49,264 nt of DNA from Lachnospiraceae bacterium (GCA_017557525.1 JAFYYN010000181.1:1-49264); one strand, 5' to 3'; shown: positions 9,422-18,615, counted from the stretch's first letter. Notes: generated by a model not told the origin, from the sequence alone. Numbers and translations: made by a program.

Positions 9422-10375
9422 TCACTCTATTTCATCAATATCAACTTTTTTCATTGTATCAATATATTCATGCGGCTGTTTTTTCAATTGAAAGCTATCA
9501 AATCCATAACTGTCACTTAATAAGTACCAAGCAGTCTCATAAGAAATACTCCCATCCGCTATTCCAAATGTATTGGGGGTATTCTCTTTTCTGTTATTAA
9601 TATTATGTATTCCTTTAATTTTAGGTTTACAATTAACAGTTTTATCATCCCATTCAATTTCTGTTCCAGGTGGAAAAAGTTTGAACGGAACTTCGATACC
9701 ATAATCAAGGAATCCAAAAATAAAACTATAATAATTTCCTGCTGAATTATAGTTAAATAGTTCTCCATAGAATTCTCTCATATTCCCATTTGAAATACCA
9801 CCACCAACTATTTCTGGAGCACCGTTGATATCATAATATGAAAAATCTCCTATAGACTTATTATTAACAAAACTTCTATATGCTTTTGGTAGCTTAATAT
9901 GGCAATCTTTATTTGTTGAAGTGATATAGTATGCTTTGCATGAAAGGTTTTCTTTTAAATAATATACTTTTAAAACAGCAATATCTGTGGAATATACACA
10001 CGATATATAGTCGTTATCGTATTCAGATTTATAATTATCATTATAACTATTAATCTTACTAGTAGAATATATAAATGTCGGGGCTCCAAGTTTTTCGTCT
10101 ATCCACTCTTTAGAACAACCTATGTAAATGTTTTCAAGTGTTTCAATTTGCATATTGTGTTTTTCTTCCCTAGCAACGTTTTTTAGAGTTTGTTCTATTA
10201 GATAATCAGAGACGAATGCCGTAAAAATAGGGATAATTATTATCGATAGAATCCAAATAATAATCTTATAAACTGGTATGTTTTTATTTTTCTTTGTATT
10301 GTTTGATTTGGAACACGTAATTCTTTTTGCTTTATAAGAATATGTCCTATACTTCTTTACTATATGGATATTCAT
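9422..10375 (-). CDS. Membrane-anchored protein of unknown function
   Basis: A 317-residue protein with a basic N-terminus of about 35 residues, one strongly hydrophobic helix (about 36-56, IIIWILSIIIIPIFTAFVSD) and a soluble domain of about 250 residues. The motif IGCSKEWIDEKLGAP near 90-105 resembles short membrane-protein families in which a lysozyme-like or ETEC_3214-type segment follows a single helix, but I cannot assign it firmly. The start is the ATG at 10375 with GAAGG 7 nt upstream; an in-frame TTG six codons earlier lacks a site. It lies 87 nt after the kwaB-like gene on the same strand, so it may be the distal gene of that unit. Between the helicase gene and this one (9266-9421) nothing else was seen. 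Confidence 0.6.
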   Translation of the reverse strand: MNIHIVKKYRTYSYKAKRITCSKSNNTKKNKNIPVYKIIIWILSIIIIPIFTAFVSDYLIEQTLKNVAREEKHNMQIETLENIYIGCSKEWIDEKLGAPTFIYSTSKINSYNDNYKSEYDNDYISCVYSTDIAVLKVYYLKENLSCKAYYITSTNKDCHIKLPKAYRSFVNNKSIGDFSYYDINGAPEIVGGGISNGNMREFYGELFNYNSAGNYYSFIFGFLDYGIEVPFKLFPPGTEIEWDDKTVNCKPKIKGIHNINNRKENTPNTFGIADGSISYETAWYLLSDSYGFDSFQLKKQPHEYIDTMKKVDIDEIE

Positions 10376-10462
10376 TTTCCGACCTTCTTTCAAAGCAAAT
10401 CATTCAAAATGCCATTCTAATACATCGCTGTTAAGTCAATTAGCACGTGTTTATTCTTGATA

Positions 10463-11290
10463 TTAACGTCCTAGCAACATAACAGAGTTTGCCACCCTTT
10501 TTTCATTACCGACAAGAGTAGTATAGTATCTCTGTTCTATTCCCCATAGCAATTGCTTAAGTTGCTCTTCATTTCCTATACTGAACGAATTGCCCTTGAA
10601 TTGTAAATCTGGGCAATATCCACGGATATACTTAAATACTTTTTTCTTTTCATCAGGAGTAAACTTTTTTAAAGTCTCAATTGCTAAAGCAATTCGCTTC
10701 CTATTAGCTGTTTTTACGCTTGTTGCATCAAAGCCATCAGATAGTGTTACAAATTCATTGCTTAAAAAAGCTGCTGTCTCTTCTTCCGTCGCCTCTCTAT
10801 ATAAATCACTGATACCCTTAAAAATACCGGTTATGCGTGATAGATTTGTAAAATATAATGTATCTTTTTCTTTAACATAAATCGCATCAGCATATTTGTT
10901 AATATTGATAACATTACCATTTTCTATATATTTATATCTATCTCCAATATGTATCCAACTTTTGGGTTGAAGATTACCTTTACTAACATTTTGGAAATAA
11001 TAAATTCCCTCTTGAAACGAACAGAGATAATCTATCATCTCAAATTCTCCTATTTCAAGAGAATCATAGTCTACTGATGAAAACTCGTTTTTCATCATTT
11101 CTTGAAAATAAGATGTCTCTGAAAAACTATCTATTTTATACCACGAACCATCCTCTAACAACACGTTGGGACTATAAGCAACTGCCTCATTCAAATTTTC
11201 AGGGGAATTGTAAATATTTTTTCCGCTTAAAATTTTCTTGTAAGTAATAGATCTACTTCCATTTTTTATTTTAGCAATCAAACAATTCAT
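10463..11290 (-). CDS. kwaB: KwaB-like protein (DUF4868), Kiwa antiphage system
   Basis: A 275-residue soluble protein. The central run from about 140 to 185 (IYVKEKDTLYFTNLSRITGIF, then YREATEEETAAFL) has the layout I associate with DUF4868/KwaB proteins, and the C-terminal third is helical. In Kiwa, the membrane protein KwaA senses phage injection and KwaB is the DNA-binding effector that blocks phage replication and late transcription. The gene starts 3 nt after the end of the upstream four-helix membrane gene, whose last codons contain the GGAGG site for this start, so the two are translationally coupled. That pairing with a small KwaA-like membrane protein is the strongest support. Without a profile search the assignment stays probable. 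Confidence 0.6.
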   Translation of the reverse strand: MNCLIAKIKNGSRSITYKKILSGKNIYNSPENLNEAVAYSPNVLLEDGSWYKIDSFSETSYFQEMMKNEFSSVDYDSLEIGEFEMIDYLCSFQEGIYYFQNVSKGNLQPKSWIHIGDRYKYIENGNVININKYADAIYVKEKDTLYFTNLSRITGIFKGISDLYREATEEETAAFLSNEFVTLSDGFDATSVKTANRKRIALAIETLKKFTPDEKKKVFKYIRGYCPDLQFKGNSFSIGNEEQLKQLLWGIEQRYYTTLVGNEKRVANSVMLLGR

Positions 11291-11293
11291 AGC

Positions 11294-11806
11294 TTACCTC
11301 CCAAAATCTATATATGACATATTATTAATCCTTCGTAAATTACCTAGTCTCACATTCCCAGGATCTCGAATTTCTTTTCTTGAAATTATGAATACCTTTA
11401 CCCCATTCGAAGTGGTAACATTGTAATAATTATAGCCCATTATTAATAATAATGGATTGAAAAGCTTGCGCTGAGATAATAATGTAAAAACAAATATTAT
11501 TAAAAACATCATTATCATTACTTTGTAATCATCCACGCCAATTCCAATAAAGAAATACCCTAAATAGTCAGGGAGAAAGTCATTATTTGCCTCTTCTATA
11601 TCAAAACATACACCGTCAATATTCTCATTTGAAAATGTAATTCTAGCTATTAATAGCCACAAAGCGGTCATAAAAAAAGGAATGGATAGCATAATAACCG
11701 CAGTCATTACAATAGATACATGTGGCAATGTCCACCTCTGCTGAATCCCGTAAACAATCCAAACCCAAATCGTCGAAATGGCAGTAAAAATAATTCGATT
11801 AATCAT
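11294..11806 (-). CDS. kwaA: KwaA-like four-helix membrane protein
   Basis: A 170-residue protein with about four hydrophobic segments (roughly 5-22, 30-55, 79-92, 95-110) and a polar C-terminal tail (NVTTSNGVKVFIISRKEIRDPG). Known KwaA proteins are small four-helix membrane proteins that act with KwaB at the inner face of the membrane. The segment LLSQRKLFNPLLLIMGYNYY fits the KwaA pattern as I recall it. GGGGAG lies about 10 nt before the ATG, and the gene follows a perfect consensus promoter at 11908-11936. It overlaps the signals of the next gene, making a tight two-gene unit. If it is not KwaA, it is a generic small membrane partner of the downstream soluble protein. Confidence 0.6.
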   Translation of the reverse strand: MINRIIFTAISTIWVWIVYGIQQRWTLPHVSIVMTAVIMLSIPFFMTALWLLIARITFSNENIDGVCFDIEEANNDFLPDYLGYFFIGIGVDDYKVMIMMFLIIFVFTLLSQRKLFNPLLLIMGYNYYNVTTSNGVKVFIISRKEIRDPGNVRLGNLRRINNMSYIDFGR

Positions 11807-11907
11807 TACTCATTCACTCCCCATTATCCCTTCGAAGGAACTTTAAGTAAAAACTCATTTTGACAAGAGAAGCCTGTTTGGCATTAACGCTAAAAGTTAT
11901 TAACTTT

Positions 11908-11936
11908 ATTATACACTAATAATGCACATTTGTCAA
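11908..11936 (-). promoter_or_regulatory. Consensus sigma-A promoter for the kwaAB-like operon
   Basis: On the minus strand TTGACA (11931-11936) is separated by exactly 17 nt from TATAAT (11908-11913). Both hexamers match the consensus perfectly. The start codon is about 100 nt downstream. Confidence 0.85.
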
Positions 11937-11944
11937 TACAGAAA

Positions 11945-11974
11945 CAACGGTACTTTAATAGCACCGCTGTTTTT
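11945..11974. terminator. Hairpin between the DUF1848 and kwaA-like genes
   Basis: CAACGGT (11945-11951) pairs with ACCGCTG (11963-11969), with one wobble pair. On the plus strand TTTTT follows; on the minus strand the trailing tract is TTTCTG. It lies between the end of the DUF1848 gene and the kwaA promoter, so it probably ends the upstream minus-strand transcript. Confidence 0.45.
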
Positions 11975-12008
11975 ACGTAACAAAATATCATTTATGAGAC
12001 ACATTAAA

Positions 12009-12950
12009 CTAAGAATCTATCAGCCGTAACTGCCCATCACAACTAGAATCAACGTTTCTAATTGTAACCTTGTCTTCAGAACTCAATTGACTGCATAATA
12101 AAGGTGAATTTGCATCATAAGAACTTGTATTAGATGCAACGCTTATATCGCTAAAGTTTGCGTAACAGTATTTACATCCATGTAAACAAGTATTATATAG
12201 TCCAATATCAATACTCTCAACGCAGCCACATTCGCTTCTTTGATTTCTGTCCTTACCTATATTCAAGGGCATTCCTGCTATTTTTTCTATAAGCTTATCA
12301 TCAATGCATTTACCGTGTTCTATGCCATATGGACTTAAATCAACTTTTTCTGCACAAGAAACAATTTTAAAGTTTCTGTTCCGAGCTATTTCTGAAAAAC
12401 GTTTTACTATCAAGTCAATATCATTAATTGATGGTTCTAAGATCGAATTAGACTTTATTCTATTGGTGATTTTCTTATAAATATCTATAAAACTAATAAC
12501 ACAATGATCAAATGCTCCATTAATGTGATCAGCCAGTTTTTCAAAATACTTCAAATGATACTCTATTGTGTATTTTTCGTTCAGTAAAATCGGATCATAC
12601 CTCCATATAACCCTTTCCCTACCTATTTTAGATGATAGAGTTAAAAATGTCTTGATCACCTCTTTATCTTTTACCGGCACATTAGGCTCTATATCCTTAG
12701 CATATGAATTAAGCGTGAATTGAAAATAGTAATTATAATCCTTCAATTCGTCAATACGATTAAGCATCGGCGCAGGATTCTTTGTCCAAAAGACAATACA
12801 ATCAACAACATCAGGATTAAGTATTATCTTACTAACCTGATGACAATTCATAGGATTACGAACCAATACATACCCTTCTTGGAGCCTTTTGAAGAACCAA
12901 TCAGAATAAAATGCAGGTATATCGGTACGACGACTGGCACTGATTATCAT
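12009..12950 (-). CDS. DUF1848 family protein with a radical-SAM-like CxxxCxxC cluster
   Basis: A 313-residue protein. It opens with IISASRRTDIPAFYSDW and contains RNPMNCHQVS and VFWTKNPAPML, all hallmarks of DUF1848. Near the C-terminus C255, C259 and C262 form a C-x3-C-x2-C motif (CLHGCKYCYAN), as in radical SAM enzymes, and C241/C243 lie just before it. In classical radical SAM proteins this motif is N-terminal, so its late position is characteristic of this family. The substrate is unknown. The start is the ATG at 12950, with GGTGG 8 nt upstream; the four preceding in-frame codons have no better site. It lies in a minus-strand run with a membrane protein and a methyltransferase-like gene, but with 62 nt between it and its neighbour. 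Confidence 0.8.
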   Translation of the reverse strand: MIISASRRTDIPAFYSDWFFKRLQEGYVLVRNPMNCHQVSKIILNPDVVDCIVFWTKNPAPMLNRIDELKDYNYYFQFTLNSYAKDIEPNVPVKDKEVIKTFLTLSSKIGRERVIWRYDPILLNEKYTIEYHLKYFEKLADHINGAFDHCVISFIDIYKKITNRIKSNSILEPSINDIDLIVKRFSEIARNRNFKIVSCAEKVDLSPYGIEHGKCIDDKLIEKIAGMPLNIGKDRNQRSECGCVESIDIGLYNTCLHGCKYCYANFSDISVASNTSSYDANSPLLCSQLSSEDKVTIRNVDSSCDGQLRLIDS

Positions 12951-13012
12951 TATAAACACCACCTATCTAATTGAAGAGCTATTTTTCTAAAGTCCATCCA
13001 AGGATATATCAA

Positions 13013-13687
13013 TTAATAATAAGACTTATTCTTTATGGTAACGACTGTTTTTTTCTTCCTCCTGTTATTCTCTGCATATAGATAATTACGAAAAATATAA
13101 ACATATCTCATGTTTGCAAATCTTTTTAGTCTAAAAAACATAACAATTGTAAGAATTACAGAAGGAACAAAAGGTTCCATATAATCCAGATTAAGATTTA
13201 AAATCATTTCTAAAAGCAGCGCAATAGAAATGATAAAGAAATAAACAAAGAAACTACGACTCATCGAGCTCAAAGCCATTTCTTTATCAGCTCTGCTCGT
13301 ATTTCCTTTTAACAAAATATAGTACTTAGATTCGTTGTACTTTTCAACCAGATCATTTATTCCTTTGTCGTTAAATATTGATTCAAGCTTATTGTATTCT
13401 GATTCAGATAAACTCTTACTGCTGTAAGCTATTTTTAACAATTTATTGTTTTTAAATAAGAGGCGGTTTATAATTATGGAGCCGAATTCCTGAAACAGTA
13501 TTCCGATAAAGCAACTAACTAAGACGAATAATACCGTTTTATTTAATCCATTAGTTAGATTGTTCAAACTGAATCCAAACTTAAAATAATACTTTTCTAG
13601 TATCACTGAGCAATATGTAATCACTGCCCCTGCAAAAATGATACTGAACAATTCATACACACCTAATTTTTCCAATATCGAATCCAT
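13013..13687 (-). CDS. Four-helix membrane protein of unknown function
   Basis: A 224-residue protein with hydrophobic segments at about 10-30, 50-68, 145-165 and 172-187. A soluble, charged loop of ~75 residues (about 78-140) lies between the two helix pairs and the tail is very basic (RRKKKTVVTIKNK). This two-plus-two topology with a central cytosolic domain is common in uncharacterised membrane proteins of defence islands, but no family is recognised. AGGAGG lies 5 nt before the ATG. It sits 45 nt downstream of the methyltransferase-like gene on the same strand and may be cotranscribed with it. Confidence 0.65.
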   Translation of the reverse strand: MDSILEKLGVYELFSIIFAGAVITYCSVILEKYYFKFGFSLNNLTNGLNKTVLFVLVSCFIGILFQEFGSIIINRLLFKNNKLLKIAYSSKSLSESEYNKLESIFNDKGINDLVEKYNESKYYILLKGNTSRADKEMALSSMSRSFFVYFFIISIALLLEMILNLNLDYMEPFVPSVILTIVMFFRLKRFANMRYVYIFRNYLYAENNRRKKKTVVTIKNKSYY

Positions 13688-13732
13688 ATTTACCTCCTAT
13701 ATATTATACCATAAACCTATGATCGTAACAAG

Positions 13733-14632
13733 TCATTCTCTCGCTAATTGAACAATGCTACAACAGATTGTATTGGTTTTAAGTATTGGGCTCCTTATTA
13801 TTGTCTGTGGACAGTATTCCGCACACTTAACGTCGTCCTCATCATATTCGCAACAATGAATATGTAGATTTAAGAGATATTCTAATGCTTCCTGAGGATA
13901 TTCATAATCATATCTTTCAGCTCTGATTCCTACATCCCTTTGCCATTCCAAGCATTCTTCAGTTTTACCAATAGTAATTCTGAATCCATGTTTTTCAAAC
14001 CGCGTACAGAGCTCTTTAATCTTGGAAATATCACTACTCCTATTATAGCCATTTTTTCTAACAGAAGTTAAAACATATACCTTATCGGTGATATTAGCAA
14101 TTCTATTTGCTAATGCTCTTAAATCATCTGATGTCAGTTCACTTATGGATTTGGGGAATATAAGAATATCTAATCCATCAAGATTATCTATTATATTATC
14201 TGCATCGGACAACTCACAATTATAATACCGGGCTGAATTTGGTGAGTTAATATCAAATCTATCAATCCAATCAACACAATCTATACCTGTATACACAATT
14301 TCATTTATATTCATTCTATCTGTAGCATGAAACAAAGACCACAAATCTATTCCATTTCCACTACCTACTGAAAGCACAGATAAGCTATCCGCGTCTTTAA
14401 ATTCATGCATAATGCTCCTGTACATCTCCTCATATTCAAACGCATATCCAAAATGGTACCTCAAGCAATATAAGAGAGAGATTATCTCTTTTGAATAATC
14501 TGGTATACTTCCGCCTTCAAAGCTTAAATTTTTTAATTCACACAAATTATTCTTTCTTTCACACTTATCTCTAAATCTCATATAAAGATCTGTCAAATAA
14601 TCATAAATAGGCATGTCAACATAATAGTTCAT
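13733..14632 (-). CDS. SAM-dependent methyltransferase-like protein with a C-terminal Cys cluster
   Basis: A 299-residue protein. Residues 86-95 (VLSVGSGNGID) match the glycine-rich SAM-binding loop of Rossmann methyltransferases, and YTGIDCVDW (about 114-122) gives the acidic residue that holds the SAM ribose. The usual (D/N)PPY motif of base methylases is absent, so a DNA-adenine or cytosine-N4 methylase is unlikely. The C-terminal ~50 residues are cysteine rich (HCCEYD, KCAEYC, ICCS) and may bind a metal or Fe-S cluster, as in Rsm22-type proteins. The start is the ATG at 14632, with GGGG 8 nt upstream; an in-frame start ten codons earlier lacks a site. It is first in a run with the membrane protein and DUF1848 genes. 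The target is unknown. Confidence 0.6.
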   Translation of the reverse strand: MNYYVDMPIYDYLTDLYMRFRDKCERKNNLCELKNLSFEGGSIPDYSKEIISLLYCLRYHFGYAFEYEEMYRSIMHEFKDADSLSVLSVGSGNGIDLWSLFHATDRMNINEIVYTGIDCVDWIDRFDINSPNSARYYNCELSDADNIIDNLDGLDILIFPKSISELTSDDLRALANRIANITDKVYVLTSVRKNGYNRSSDISKIKELCTRFEKHGFRITIGKTEECLEWQRDVGIRAERYDYEYPQEALEYLLNLHIHCCEYDEDDVKCAEYCPQTIIRSPILKTNTICCSIVQLARE

Positions 14633-14980
14633 TTTAATTCCCCTTTCAGAAAACCGTATCATTTAGATGCATTTGCCTGGCGTTTGTCGAAAATAAAAGA
14701 TACCCTGTAATGTATCCTTTATATGTTAATTCTCAAAAATACACCAATTTCAACGCTCAAAGCAAAAAGCTTGTCTACACGCACAAAAAAGCGGACGCGA
14801 TTTGTGCCAAGTGTACAAACGCAGCGACATTGCATTGAGGTTTTTAGCAATTTGAACGTGAAATGTACGGTTGTCTCTATAATGGAACTACATTGTTACA
14901 AGCAGTTTAGTTCAACCAGATTCCTGAAGATATGGCTGGGCCCACGCCTGTACTCAAAAAATTAACACTTTCGTTCGAAA
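14633..14980. other. Divergent intergenic region
   Basis: This ~350-nt stretch separates the minus-strand island from the plus-strand helicase gene. An 80-codon plus-strand frame (14723-14965) has no ribosome binding site and an unusual composition, so I do not call it a gene. It should contain the promoter of the methyltransferase-like gene, but I see no clear consensus. Confidence 0.4.
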
Positions 14981-15009
14981 TTGACTGTTTATCAGTATTG
15001 TGTTATAAT
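14981..15009 (+). promoter_or_regulatory. Near-consensus sigma-A promoter for the helicase gene
   Basis: TTGACT (14981-14986), a 17-nt spacer and TATAAT (15004-15009). The helicase start codon at 15044 lies about 35 nt after the -10, leaving a leader of only about 28 nt. The promoter overlaps the upstream extension of the reading frame, which supports the later start. Confidence 0.8.
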
Positions 15010-15043
15010 ATTGCTATACTCTATCGTAAGGAGAATACAGCTG

Positions 15044-18000
15044 ATGAGCTCGAAAGAAAAAATATTAGAAGCCTGGATAATGTGTGAACGTTTATCAGAA
15101 GGCTCTATCAATCTAAGAGATAAAAAAATCAGAGCATTCAAAGAGCTTTTAAATAACAATTATTATGATCTATTTAGAAGTCTTATCGATGAAGAAATAA
15201 AACGTAGGCACTCATCTCCTAAGAATGTAGGAATAGTTGTATATTTAAATATTTTTGGAGCCAGTGAGATTGCAGATATTCTTCGCGATAAGTATCAGCT
15301 TCAACGTACAAACGAAGAAACAGACATGGGTATAAAATTTGGTCTTGCTGTCTGCTTTGACTATCATCTACATTTGAATAATAATCTAACTTTTATTACT
15401 GGCAGCGAATACATAAGAAGAAAAAGGCGCGTTCCTGACGAAAAATCTTTCAATGAATATGAAGAATCGCTCAAACTGGAATTGGAGCAGATGTTTGATC
15501 TGTGTGATATACCTATAGAAGAGCAAAAAGAATACTTTAATGCTGCTATGCTGAAACTTATGCAAAAAGTGGGGGCTTCACCCGATAAATGTCGCCTCGA
15601 ATTCATGAAAAACCTTGAAGATGATTCGAGCAATCTGCACTCATTCTTTATTGACGATCTCGAAAAAGCCAAAAGAATCAACACACCGAACCTAAATGCC
15701 TATCTTTTTGGGTATGACGGCTATCGGACAAACCTTGACAGCAAAAAGAGTTCTCAGAATTTTAACACAGAAGTATTTGAAGACATTCTCAGTCCAATAA
15801 TCTATCCTCTTGGGAGATTTCCTAGCAATACAAAATTCTCCCTCAGCTTTATGCAGCAAGTCGCTGTAAATCTCGCGACAGGCTATGACCACAGAACAAT
15901 CCGCAGTGTCAACGGACCTCCGGGCTCAGGCAAGACCACGTTGCTGAAAGATATTTTCGCAGAACTCATCGTCAAACAGTCATATGAGCTTGCAAATTTG
16001 GGCGAGCACACTATCAGAGGCGGCGAAGCAACAAAATACTACAATAAATCCTCAATAGGAGAATTGCCGGATAATATCGCTGAAAACAACATAGTTGTTG
16101 CAAGCTCTAATAACGGAGCAGTCAAAAATATTGTCGACGAGCTGCCACTGATATCAAAAATCGACGGTGATCTACTAATTGGACTTAAGGAAGCAGATTA
16201 TTTTTATGAACTTTCCAACCGCACTTTCTCAAACAGTTGGGAAAAAGCCGAGAACGGCAAATTCACTGAAAAATGCATTTCCGAAAAGAGCTCTGAACCT
16301 GAAAAAAACTGGGGATTATTCTCAATGGAGGGCGGCAGGTCGGAAAACATGAATTCTATACGTTCCGCCATACTTCATATATATGAGTATCTGAATAACG
16401 AATACATCCCTGATACGAGCATATACAAACAGTTTCTGAAGGAATACAGGGAGGTCGAGAGCTTTCGTGAAAAAGGCAGTAGATTTGAAGAAAAGTGCAA
16501 AGCTATAAAATCTTGTCAGGCCGAATACGAAAAAAAGAGTACAGTCTACCCGAAAGAACGTGATATTAAAGAGTCATCAAGCAAAAAAATCATTTCAGAG
16601 CTTGAAGGAACAATAGCTACGTACAACGCAAAGCAAAACCTTATCAAGACGCAGCTTAACGATGTAAAAAGCAAGCGCAAAGACATACAAAACTATAAAG
16701 AGCAGTTTGGAGCTGTAATAGAGTCGATAAAAGCTCAGAAGCCGAACCTCTTAGCTGGCAGGAAGCAAAAACAGGAATATAGAGAAATGGTTATCGATGC
16801 TAATCAGAAGCTCCTAACGTCGATTGATGATGACAAAAAGCTTGCCGATACAGAACGCGACCTGAGACAAAAGCTGGACAGTATCGTCACGGATATAGCT
16901 GAGGTTCAAATCAGAATAGATACCGAAAAAGCTGAGTTTACAGCATGGGTCAGCCAAAAAGAACATGAACTTACAGAGTTGAAAGCCACGATAGATGAGC
17001 TTCAGCGTGAAATCTCCTCATATCAAGCTGCACCGCTTGATATGTCGGTAGGATATGACGAGCTGCAAAAGTCATCTCCTTGGTTTGGTCAAGACTATCG
17101 TATCGCTCAATCAAAACTTTTCATAACTGCACTTCGCGCAAGAAAGCAATTCTTATTTGACAACAAGAATAATATCAGAGCAGCATTCGTGATTTGGAAA
17201 AACCAGAAAAAATATCTTGAAAACAAGCGGCTAATAAAAGCAGCTTGGAACTGGATCAACTTTGCTATTCCTGTCATAAGCTCAACTTTTGCAAGCTTCG
17301 GACGCATGTGCAAAAACCTTGATGAGAACACTATAGGTCATCTTTTCATAGACGAAGCAGGTCAGGCATTGCCCTGTGCAGCTGTAGGTGCAGTATTCAG
17401 GAGCCGTCATGTCATGATGGTCGGAGATCCTTCTCAGATACCTCCAGTACAAACACTTGACTCCAACATAATGGCTATGCTCAGCAAACATTTCGGAGTA
17501 GATGAAAAACATCTCTCCAATGACGCATCTGCTCAGACGCTAGCGGATTCAGCCAGTCGATATGGCTACTACTTTGATAAAAACAGAACCGAAAGCTCGT
17601 GGATAGGTATCCCGCTTTGGGTACATAGACGCTGCGATTATCCAATGTTTACCATAGCAAACCAGATATCATATTTTAATATGATGGTCCAGAGTGAAGA
17701 AAAATATGGCAAAACAGGGTGGTTCAACATAAAAGGCAAAGCCAATAATAAATACGTTAAAGAACAAGGCGACTTTCTTGCAAACAAACTTGAGAAAATG
17801 ATAAAGGACAATCCCGATATCATTGACAAAGACAAGCCTGACAAGGTCTATATCATAACTCCGTTCCGAAATGTGGCACTTATGCTGACACAGCGTCTCG
17901 ACAAAATTGGTTTCACCAGATATGATGAAAAGAAAAAAGCTACAAACATAGGAACTATACACACCTTTCAGGGAAAGGAAGCTTCTATTGTGTTCATGGT

Positions 18001-18517
18001 CATGGGAGCAGATGAAAACAGCAAGGGTGCTGCCAACTGGGCTGTCAGCGAACCAAACATGATGAACGTCGCTGCTACAAGAGCAAAAAATGAATTCTAT
18101 ATCATTGGTGACAAAGAGTTGTACAAAGATCTGCACAGCGAAGTCGCAGATAACACGATCGGAATAATAAACAAATATCAAATTGAGCACCCTGAACTTG
18201 TAGACGAGGATACATCTTTCACCGAACTCTCGTCTGCGACCGCCCTTACCTTAAAAAACAAACAGGCTGACACCCCTGTTTCAGATGATGATAATACTCC
18301 TCCAGCCATAAAGGGGGAGGTAATATACGTAGGATGCGGAACCCATAACAATTATGCATATATTAAAGGCTCAGACGGGAAAAAGTATACTGTTAATGAG
18401 AAGATGTATGCAAAAATCACTAATGCCACTGAGCTAATTATCAAAGGAAATACAGTATGTTTTACACCCTGTTTCTCAAATAATACGTTCTATGCAAAAA
18501 ATATTACTAAAGGATGA
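15044..18517 (+). CDS. Large UPF1/Dna2-like superfamily 1 helicase with coiled coil and C-terminal OB-like domain
   Basis: A 1157-residue protein. Walker A GPPGSGKTT lies at 291-299, Walker B LFIDEAGQALP near 770, motif III VGDPSQIPPVQ near 800, a GTIHTFQGKEASIV segment near 980 and the arginine motif NVAATRAKNEFYIIGD near 1020. These place it with SF1B helicases of the AAA_11/AAA_12 type. Between Walker A and B is a charged coiled coil (roughly 480-670). The last ~65 residues (GEVIYVGCGTHNNYAYIKG onward) read like a small OB/cold-shock fold that could bind nucleic acid. The start is the ATG at 15044, with AAGGAG 10 nt upstream, because the earlier in-frame codons overlap the promoter. It is a monocistronic plus-strand gene in a minus-strand island and ends at a hairpin at 18584-18615. 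Defence or repair are both possible. Confidence 0.75.
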   Translation: MSSKEKILEAWIMCERLSEGSINLRDKKIRAFKELLNNNYYDLFRSLIDEEIKRRHSSPKNVGIVVYLNIFGASEIADILRDKYQLQRTNEETDMGIKFGLAVCFDYHLHLNNNLTFITGSEYIRRKRRVPDEKSFNEYEESLKLELEQMFDLCDIPIEEQKEYFNAAMLKLMQKVGASPDKCRLEFMKNLEDDSSNLHSFFIDDLEKAKRINTPNLNAYLFGYDGYRTNLDSKKSSQNFNTEVFEDILSPIIYPLGRFPSNTKFSLSFMQQVAVNLATGYDHRTIRSVNGPPGSGKTTLLKDIFAELIVKQSYELANLGEHTIRGGEATKYYNKSSIGELPDNIAENNIVVASSNNGAVKNIVDELPLISKIDGDLLIGLKEADYFYELSNRTFSNSWEKAENGKFTEKCISEKSSEPEKNWGLFSMEGGRSENMNSIRSAILHIYEYLNNEYIPDTSIYKQFLKEYREVESFREKGSRFEEKCKAIKSCQAEYEKKSTVYPKERDIKESSSKKIISELEGTIATYNAKQNLIKTQLNDVKSKRKDIQNYKEQFGAVIESIKAQKPNLLAGRKQKQEYREMVIDANQKLLTSIDDDKKLADTERDLRQKLDSIVTDIAEVQIRIDTEKAEFTAWVSQKEHELTELKATIDELQREISSYQAAPLDMSVGYDELQKSSPWFGQDYRIAQSKLFITALRARKQFLFDNKNNIRAAFVIWKNQKKYLENKRLIKAAWNWINFAIPVISSTFASFGRMCKNLDENTIGHLFIDEAGQALPCAAVGAVFRSRHVMMVGDPSQIPPVQTLDSNIMAMLSKHFGVDEKHLSNDASAQTLADSASRYGYYFDKNRTESSWIGIPLWVHRRCDYPMFTIANQISYFNMMVQSEEKYGKTGWFNIKGKANNKYVKEQGDFLANKLEKMIKDNPDIIDKDKPDKVYIITPFRNVALMLTQRLDKIGFTRYDEKKKATNIGTIHTFQGKEASIVFMVMGADENSKGAANWAVSEPNMMNVAATRAKNEFYIIGDKELYKDLHSEVADNTIGIINKYQIEHPELVDEDTSFTELSSATALTLKNKQADTPVSDDDNTPPAIKGEVIYVGCGTHNNYAYIKGSDGKKYTVNEKMYAKITNATELIIKGNTVCFTPCFSNNTFYAKNITKG

Positions 18518-18583
18518 TTTTTATCTTTCAATCATAATAGTATTCTTTATCACCATCTTTTGATTATACGTTTCAGTATACAG

Positions 18584-18615
18584 AAAGGCGTATGCATTAA
18601 TTTGCATACGCCTTT
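18584..18615. terminator. Bidirectional terminator between convergent genes
   Basis: A perfect 13-bp stem (AAAGGCGTATGCA at 18584-18596 and its complement at 18603-18615) has a 6-nt loop. It lies between the ends of the plus-strand helicase and the minus-strand DUF3791 gene. T-rich tails are modest on both sides. Confidence 0.7.

Noticed and set aside
13733-14632. DNA methylase of a restriction-modification system
   Set aside because: No (D/N)PPY or PCQ catalytic motif is present, and no restriction enzyme gene is adjacent.
14723-14965. 80-codon plus-strand frame before the helicase
   Set aside because: No binding site, basic low-complexity composition, and it lies in a divergent promoter region.
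17669-18190. 173-codon minus-strand frame inside the helicase gene
   Set aside because: Antisense to a conserved helicase core with clear motifs; a shadow frame.
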